A stretch of 49,516 nucleotides of DNA from Asparagopsis taxiformis (Eukaryota; Rhodophyta; Florideophyceae; Bonnemaisoniales; Bonnemaisoniaceae): the NCBI GenBank assembly GCA_030407315.1, contig JALQPE010001759.1, forward strand, positions 1-49,516, in the 5' to 3' direction. Of this stretch, positions 42,450-49,516 are shown piece by piece. The notes beneath the pieces are model-generated. The model had not been told where the DNA came from. It did no database searches and saw only the letters and a list, made by a program, of their open reading frames with translations. The number at the start of each line of letters is the position of its first letter. Within the stretch, counting starts at the first letter, position 1. The translations under genes and the position numbers were made by a program.

Positions 42450-45400
42450 CTACTTCTTCCCTCTCTGGGTTTGCGCGTGCGCGCTCGGCGTGGTTGCCGG
42501 TCACCTTGCGGTGTTGTCTTCGACGGAAAGTACCTTGATGCCCATTCAGGGGGGACGTTCGCGCGTTGCGTCCATGTCGGCTTTCGGTAGCCATACCACT
42601 TCACCAGGAACCATTGTTCCCCATCGTCGTCAGTGACGTAATCGATGAGATCATCGATGGGATATTCCTCCTCTGAGGTTGCGCGTTCGGCGTCGCTACT
42701 TCCCTCTGGGGTTTCCTTCGTCCCTTCAGGGAGAGCTACTCGTTCCGAGTTCGACTGCGTGCCCTGTGGCGCTTTCTCTTGTTCCCCATTGGGGGTGGTT
42801 CCAAAGACCTTACGGGGTTTGCCGTGGCTATCTTCTTCTTCGCGCTTGAGCGAGTGTGTCGACCCGGTTTGGGGTTTGCCAAATGGGCGGGTGCTTGACT
42901 TGCTTGGTTCGCTATGCGAAGTTCGGCTCCCGATGGAGGGTTCGCGTCCCGTTGAGGGGAACTCGGCGCCTGTACGCATGACCTGGATGGTTGTCCTCTC
43001 GTCGCAATTGTGCGGTTTGAACGTCTTCGGGCGGCTTCAGCAGCGTCGACATTTGTCATGTCTTTTCGCAACGTTCGCTTGTGCGATGTAAGAGCCCGGT
43101 CTGGGTTGACGTCTGGTCTTGGTCTGCATGGCAGAGTTGTCATGGCGTCTTGTTGACTTCTTCGCAATTGTGTGCGATTGCGGTTGGTAGTTACCGGCTG
43201 GCTGGTGAACGACTTGGGTCGTGTGCGTCGTTCCCAATTGTGGGTGAGCTACCGAAGGGTGAAAGACTACAAGGTTGATCCCGAGAGGAGTTGCAAATTT
43301 TTGCTTACGCGCACAGCGTCGGGGCCCCCTCTGAAGGGTGGTTTGTCCCAAACCACTACTTCAGGTGTTATCCTAATTGTAGGTTGTCGTGGGGACGATG
43401 GTTGATCCCTGGAGGGGTATTCCTGATTAGGAGTTGGCGGAAGTGATTCGCTTTGTGCGTTCTGTTGGCCGTCGCCCGTCGGTTGGCGTGATTGTGTATT
43501 TGGCGCGAGGGCATCTGCACCTGATGGTGACGCTTGTGCGTTAGCGGCATGTTGCCTAGGTGGTAAGGTTGGTTCCTCGATTGGTCGCGGAGCGAGTGTA
43601 ACTCTATCGAGACTAACCTTTTCGGTGACACCATCGCGGTCGATGTAAACCGTTCGCCGTCCGGCACGGATAACCCTATAGGGGCCTTGAGCTACTGGAG
43701 TTAGCTTGTTCCGTTCACGGACTTCTGGATTATCCAGATAAACGTAATCATCGGTAGTGATGAGTCGTTTAGACTTCCGGATTGACCGGTCGAAGTTACG
43801 CTTGTAGCGTGCTTGCGCGCTGTGAAGGCGTTTACCTGCCATATCAATGGTATCCGTAATACGGCGTAAGAATTCTTGCTTCGTGAACGCGTCTGGCGTT
43901 GCCCTCCTTTTCACCGAATGGTGTGTCGCATATGGCGGTGGAGGTCGGCTTAGTATGAGGTCGAAGGGTGTAGTTCCCGTTGTGCGATGCACGTGCGTGT
44001 TATACGCATAGGTTAACGCTGATGCGTAGACGTCCCAGTCGTCCTGGTTATCATTGACGTAATTACGTAGCATGCTCAATAGAGTACGGTTATACCGTTC
44101 GACTTGCCCATTTGTCTGGGGATGGTAAGCCGTCGTGAAGACGTTCTTCGTTCCTAACTGGAGTCAGACAGCCTGGAAGAACTTCGACGCAAATTGCGGA
44201 CCGTTATCGGATAGTAATGTCCGTGGAGGACCATACTTAAACACCCAATGTGTACAAAAGGCTACTGCCACATGGTAAGCCGTAATGCTTCGCAGCGGAA
44301 CCACTGGGTAGCTTGGTAAAGCGACACGAAATCACCAGTAGGTGCACGTTACCTTTCTTGGTACGAGGTAAAGGACCGAGGAGGTCAATTGCAACGTCAT
44401 CCAATGGTGTGGTAGCTGGGAACAGCTGGAGGGTACTCGCATGTTTGCGCAACCGTAATCGGTTTCTCGCACACGCTGAACAGCGTTCAACCGTTCCGGT
44501 TATGTCCGCAGCCATTGCAGGCCAGTAGTAAGATAGGCGCATCGTGTCGTACATGCGGTTCTGACCAGGATGTCCTGCCAATATGCCGTGGTGGCACATC
44601 GTCAATAGACGTTGCCGTAAGGCTTTAGGTACTACGATTTGGGATGACCCATCCAGTCTGGACTTCCTACAAAGGACACCGTCTTCATCTTCGAAGAAGA
44701 GAGAGTCAGACTTTTGCGAGGCCAGGGCCTGTTGGCAGAAGTCGTCCGTTCTTTGCTCTTCGAGCCACTCTTGGAGAGTTATCGGGCAGTAGTTTTCCGT
44801 TTGCGGATGAGTTGTCAAGACGGGTGTACCGTTGCGATTAGGCGCCTCCTCGGCGTGGTCTCTTGCTAGAGAAAGGTCGTAGAACCAAACATCAGTGTCA
44901 CCATCCAAGAATGTTTCACCTTGCGGTGCGTGCGTGGCCAACAGAGTTGGTATTTCATCGTCAATAGTGACGGGCGTCTCTCCGTTAGTTTCAACACGCG
45001 AAAGGGCGTCTGGCAGTTGGTGAACCCGACCGGGTCGGTAGACTATTTGATAGTCAAATCCGCAAGTCGGAGGCGCCAACGGCATAGTCTCCCTGAAGGG
45101 TCATTGATATTCATAAGCCAACGCAGCGCGTTATGGTCCGTCCGGACTACAAACTTTGTTTGCTCCAAGTATGGACGTAGGATAGTGACAGCCCATACGA
45201 CGGCTAGACACTCACGCTCCGTAGGGGAGTAACCTCTTTCAGGTTTAGTCAAGGTCCGCGACCAATAGCCAATTGGCTTGAGATCGTTCTCTTCCCCTTG
45301 CTGCTGAAGCAGAGCGCATCCTATTTGGTATGCGGAAGCGTCCGTGTCTACGGTGTAGGGTTGACCCAACTTGGGTAGAGCCAGTATCGGCGGCTTGGTC

Positions 45401-47447
45401 ATGACCTCTTTGAGAGCGTTGAACGCGCGCTGTTGGTCCTCGGTAGGAGGTTCTTTCCCGAATTTAGGGAGGCTGTCTTTGGTCAGCATTTCGTTCAAGG
45501 GGTGCGCAATTGCGGCATACCCTTTGATGAATCGTCGAAAGACGCCACAGCTTCCGAGGAAGGATCGCATTTGCGTAGGCGTTTGCGGAAAGATCGCGTC
45601 AGCGATAGCCGAAGTGGCGTTCTGTGCAACAGCTAGCTTTCCTGGCATCACGACATGTCCCAGGTAATCAACCTTCTTTTCGAAGAAATGACACTTTGTC
45701 AACTTCAGGGTGACACCTGCTTCCCGTAGGAGGGAGAGTACTTGGTCCACATGGTGGAGATGTTCGGCCTCGTCCCGAGAGAATACGATCACATCGTCTA
45801 AGTAAATCAGACAGGTCTGCCAGCGAACGCTGCTAAGAATAATGTCGATGGCACGTTGAAACGTTGCCGGAGCATTCTTTAAGCCAAAAGGCAAACGCTT
45901 AAAGCGATATGTCCCCAAGTGGGAGGTGAATGCCGTTTTGTCACGGTCGTCCTGTGCAACAGGGATCTGCCAATAGCCAGAATTACAATCCAATGTGGTG
46001 AATACTTGAGCATCTCCGAGGGAGTCAATGCAATCATCCATTCGTGGAAGGGGGTACACATCATTGACAGTGATGTCGTTAAGACCCCTATAGTCGACGC
46101 AAAAGCGTAATTTACCATCTTCTTCGGGACAAGAACCACTGGGCTAGCCCATTCGGAGGTCGACGGTTCGATCACTCCTTTTTCCAGCATGCTGGTTATT
46201 TCCTTACGGGCAATCTCTCGGCGAGCGGGTCCCATCCGGTAGGGTTGTTGCCGTCTAGGCTTGCTCCCTTCGACTATGTCGATTCGGTGTTCCGTAGCGC
46301 GGATGTCCCCTAGGGATCCATCCCACATAGACTCGTGTCTAGATAGCATGTTAAGGATGCGTTCCCTCAACGGGATTTGACCAAGGTGGTCTAGAGAGAC
46401 TTCTTGCTTCCAGTTTGATGGTTGGGTGGCCTCGGCCTTTTGCCCCTGATGGAGAGTAGTCACCATAGTGGAGGCCTCTTGGGAGGAAGGGGTAGAACGG
46501 CTGAGAGCCATGGGCCGCATTGGCCGTTCGGGTGCCCGAAGGGCATAGCCTATAACAGTCCCTTTAGGGAGGTACTTGTCGGATGTACCGAAGTTAGTTA
46601 ATATAGTCAGGAATTCCTGTCGCGGGATGACTTCCGCAACCCCATTCGGATAGAGACACGATGTCGGTGAAGGATCCGATCTCTCGGTGTGAGTATACTC
46701 AAGCCGCCACCGGCGCATACAACAGTAGTTGTTACTTGACTCCGCGGAGGAACATTCACACTTTGTGACAATCGAATGCCATGAGGCTGGCGGTCTAAGT
46801 TAATCCCATTAGAGGGTCGCGAGGCATCCACGTAGCACGAAAGGGGGGGGATGTTTTACGCGTAGGCGACATCACTAGGATAGCTATCGACCCGCCGTCG
46901 TGAATATCAATTCGTTGGGCCCGGCACCTAATTGCGTCTACGTGGGTATTCATTGCCCCAGTTCCCAAGATGAGGGGTACGGCCAACTTAGGCGCGACGA
47001 AGAATTCTTCCTCAAAGGACTTGTGGCCTAACTGTAAGGACAGTATTATCTTGCCTTTTATCCGAAGAGGATTGCCGTTAGCATCGGCCAGTTGCGGAAC
47101 TTTCCCCGTAGGGACTTGGAATTGTTCCCAATTGGGGTAAGCTCCTTTCATGGATGACCGATGGTCCGGACCCGGTGTCCATCACCATACGCATGGGCGT
47201 GAGGATTGACGGATCGAGTCCGATGGAACCCATTACTACGTAATGGGCGGCCTTAAGCAGGCATGAGGCTTTCGGCCTTGAGGTTCGAGTCCCTGTGGGG
47301 AACCCGAAGGGGTTGGTGTCTGGGAAAGACTTTGGTCCCTAGAGGGAGTTGCAGCCTTTTCCTGCGGAGGTGGTTGTGGTGAGATGTCCACCGAGTAGCG
47401 TAATCGCTCCACCTCCTGACGGGAGTGCGACACCTCACTCCCCGTCA
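42450..47447 (-). pseudogene. pol: Element 3 Pol, multiple frameshifts
   Basis: The same domains as in element 1 can be read in successive frames: the region after the protease (47151-46795), RT-RNase H in one long open frame (46059-45043, with YLDD and DTDAS), the integrase finger and first aspartate (45085-44237), IN end (44079-43267; the VERYN region is in frame here, unlike element 1), and chromodomain (42979-42450, KWYGYRKPTWTQ). The ancestral stop is at 42452-42450. Breaks compared with element 1 are losses of one or two bases, for example near 46127 and 44310. Not functional as read. Confidence 0.92.
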
Positions 47448-49370
47448 TTAGTTTTCCGACGACGTGTCAGAGTCGTCGGAGGTTTCCAAGGCGTCGGCAA
47501 CGTCTTGAGCCGTTACGGAAGATCCGTTACGTTCTAAAACGTCTCGCCTCAGAGGGCCCAATTTGGGATGATTTTCGTCATCGGCGAACGCAACCATGCG
47601 TGTTGGAGGGTTTGACCGTTGGAGCACGGCTTTAGGGTAATCCTTTTTCGGTTGAACCGATTGGACTGGCGCTGTTGGCGGCGCATAACCTGCTCCGGTT
47701 CTTGCTGGTAAGCGTAGTTCGCCAAGGCGAAGTAAGTTCCCACTGAGGGTGGTAGGTAAGGACAAGTGTATAACACGTGCCCTGGTTGGCGACAGCCAGA
47801 GCATCTCCAAGTAACAGCCCTTCGGGGATCATACTCTCAGCGAGTTTAAGATGTTCTCCCGTTAGGGTAGGGGCCTGCATTGGCGCGCCCATTGGGTTCC
47901 CGGTAGGGGAAGGTAAGGTCGGCGATGGGGTCCGCGGTATCACAGCCGGTTCTCCGGGTACGGTAGCGAGCAACGCTTTGCGTTTACGATCCGCGATTTC
48001 CCGAGTAGGGTAAGCCTTCGGCTTTGCGGGTAGCGAGGCTCGTAGAGAGTCCCCGAGTCCTTTAGCAAGGTTACGGACAGCAAGAAAATCTTCTCCGCCA
48101 CTGCGGCCTATAGTCACCTTGACGGTGTGTTTAACCTCTGGGCGTAGGCCCTTGAGGTAGTAGTTGACCAAGTCTCTTTCCGAGAAGACGTTCGCACACA
48201 GGAGAGCAGCGTCCTGCAGTCTGTCTGTGTATGTAGCTTCATCTTCATCCGGCCCTTGCCGTATACGCGTTACTGCGTCATATGCGTCCGCTAGGACATT
48301 GTCCGTCGCGTAGCGAGCCAGAAGGGCGTTAACGGCTTGAGGCCAAGTGATCTGCTGGTGCAGGTGGTTGAGAAGCTTGCGCTTTCGCGCCTCAGCGGCG
48401 ATAAACCGTTGAGGTTCTCCTTCCAGGAAATACTTGAGTAACTTGGTAGCTTCTCCCTCCGAGACTCCGCATGAATCACATGCATCTTGAAATTCCGCGA
48501 GGAACCGGAGGATATAGATGGGTTCCGCACCATCGAACGGCGTGAATGACGCGTTGAAATTACGGATCTTCTCCGTAAGCTTATACAAGCTTCTTGATTT
48601 ACCCATTGGGGTATCAGTCGTTAGGGACTTGTTCTTGAGTCGGTAGTACCGATAGGAGACCACTAGGTCGAACGCGGGTTCGCGGGCCTTCAAGGGCACT
48701 AAGCCTTCCTCAAGAGGTCCTTCTTCATCATCCCACGAGGGGTTTCCGGTACAGATCCGGTGGCACGAGTGTGCGGTCTCGTGCGAGAGATATTCCCTGT
48801 TTGGGATAGTGATTCGGCGAGGGCGTCGACACGGTCCGACAGGTGTCGGGTTGCTTCTGCGACTTGATCCAATCGGGGATCTTCTTCTTCCTCCCTACCG
48901 GATGTAGGGTCAGGGAAGTCAGCCGATCGGATGCGGCGAGCAGGAAACTCCTGTTGTCCTAATGGACTGGCACTAAAGCCGTGAATCGAAAGCTCCTCCA
49001 GACGAGTTTCCAAAAGGGATACGCGGTTAGCGAATTCGGCTTTGACCTGATTCCAGGTTTCCGCTAGGAACTCGGCGTCCCGATCTTGGGTGGCTTCTCG
49101 GCTGGCGGCCATCAGCTTAGGCTCGACCAGTTCCATGACGGTTTCGACCGTAGCGTCTACGATTTCCGCCCTGCGGCCTTGAACAGTCTTCTCGACGACG
49201 GTGCTGAATTCAGCCTTGAACTCTTCCAACCGTTCGTTGAAGATTCGGTCGGCTCGGTCTTGCAGGGTGTTAATCACCACGCCTTCTTCGGCGATCAGAT
49301 CCGAATCGGATAAGTCGCTGGCAGGCGCTATGTCCTCACTAGAGGGTCCCGCTGTAGGGTTACGAGGCAT
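47448..49370 (-). pseudogene. gag: Element 3 Gag, three frameshifts
   Basis: ATG at 49370 (MPRNPTAGPSSED). One base is missing near 48745, near 47820 (just before the zinc knuckle) and near 47645 compared with element 1. The Gag fold is in the long frame from 48699. The stop is GAA AAC TAA, where element 1 has GAA AAC TAG. Confidence 0.92.
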
Positions 49371-49428
49371 CGTGAAGATGATTGTGAAGGAAAATTTCTC
49401 TCAAAGAGACTTACCCAAGGGTACAAGG

Positions 49429-49446
49429 TTCTAGGTCGAGAGACCA
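49429..49446 (-). other. Primer-binding site of element 3
   Basis: Complement of the 18-base PBS of element 1, one base from the LTR start at 49448. Confidence 0.75.
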
Positions 49447-49447
49447 A

Positions 49448-49516
49448 TGTAGCAGGTAGAAAATCCGCTAGAGCGGCAAACCACCCGACAGGTGTCCCGA
49501 GCCTCGGTAGAGGAAG
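49448..49516 (-). repeat. 5' LTR of element 3, partial (window end)
   Basis: The 69 bases from TGTAGCAGGTAG match 38791-38859. The remainder lies beyond the window. Confidence 0.9.

Larger units (their letters stand above)
38791..49516 (-). mobile_element. Element 3: near full-length minus-strand retrotransposon, decayed
   Basis: 3' LTR 38791-39469, antisense ORF (plus strand) from 39967, pol 47447-42450, gag 49370-47448, PBS 49446-49429 and the first 69 bases of the 5' LTR (49448-49516) cut by the window end. Same family as element 1. Almost every frame is broken by losses of one base, while conserved motifs remain readable. Confidence 0.93.

Overview
This is a eukaryotic nuclear window made almost entirely of mobile DNA. 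The evidence is four Ty3/Gypsy-type LTR retroelement copies with chromodomains, a Plavaka/CACTA-related DNA transposase with convergent partner, poly(A)-signal-like AATAAA motifs after stop codons, and no prokaryotic gene organisation. I see no host housekeeping gene, rRNA, tRNA or CRISPR. The taxon cannot be fixed from sequence alone; an alga, other protist or fungus all fit (a red alga is a guess only).

Left half (1-18.9 kb). The edge holds the PBS and LTR start of a retroelement lying mostly outside the window. Next come two minus-strand reading frames that overlap by ATGA: a ParB-like-domain protein (4944-2614) and a frameshifted 2-oxoglutarate/Fe(II)-dioxygenase-like gene (2617-1240). 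A repeat with strong palindromes occurs three times (5227, 6597, and inverted at 10569-10800); the two outer copies form long inverted repeats around a gene that joins a DPPY-type DNA methyltransferase to a SET domain (7127-10323). Then a convergent pair: a coiled-coil protein split exactly at an A_AAA_AAG heptamer (10984-13268), and a Plavaka-like transposase (16387-13346, minus). A 2.4-kb array of repeats follows, with repeated splice-site-like motifs, 27-bp and 43-bp tandem units and a hairpin.

Right half (18.9-49.5 kb) is a nest of LTR elements. Element 4 (oldest, GC-rich) survives as a pol 3' end (33036-34030) and an intact 946-residue antisense ORF (38716-35876). Element 2 inserted in element 4's pol (3' LTR 32353-33035). 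Element 1 (19194-31538) inserted in element 2; it has two 683-bp LTRs with only one difference noticed and a GGGGG target duplication. Element 3 (49516-38791, minus) inserted just upstream of the antisense ORF of element 4. Elements 1-3 belong to one family: LTR-PBS-gag-pol(PR-RT-RH-IN-chromodomain)-antisense ORF-PPT-LTR.

The two most unusual systems are (i) a large ORF family carried antisense between pol and the 3' LTR in two diverged retroelement families, and (ii) a cluster of chromatin/DNA-modification-type genes (ParB-like, dioxygenase-like, DNA methyltransferase-SET) on repeat-bounded DNA beside a transposase. Many reading frames are broken by single-base losses, even in the very young element 1, so some breaks may be consensus errors of the assembly rather than real mutations.
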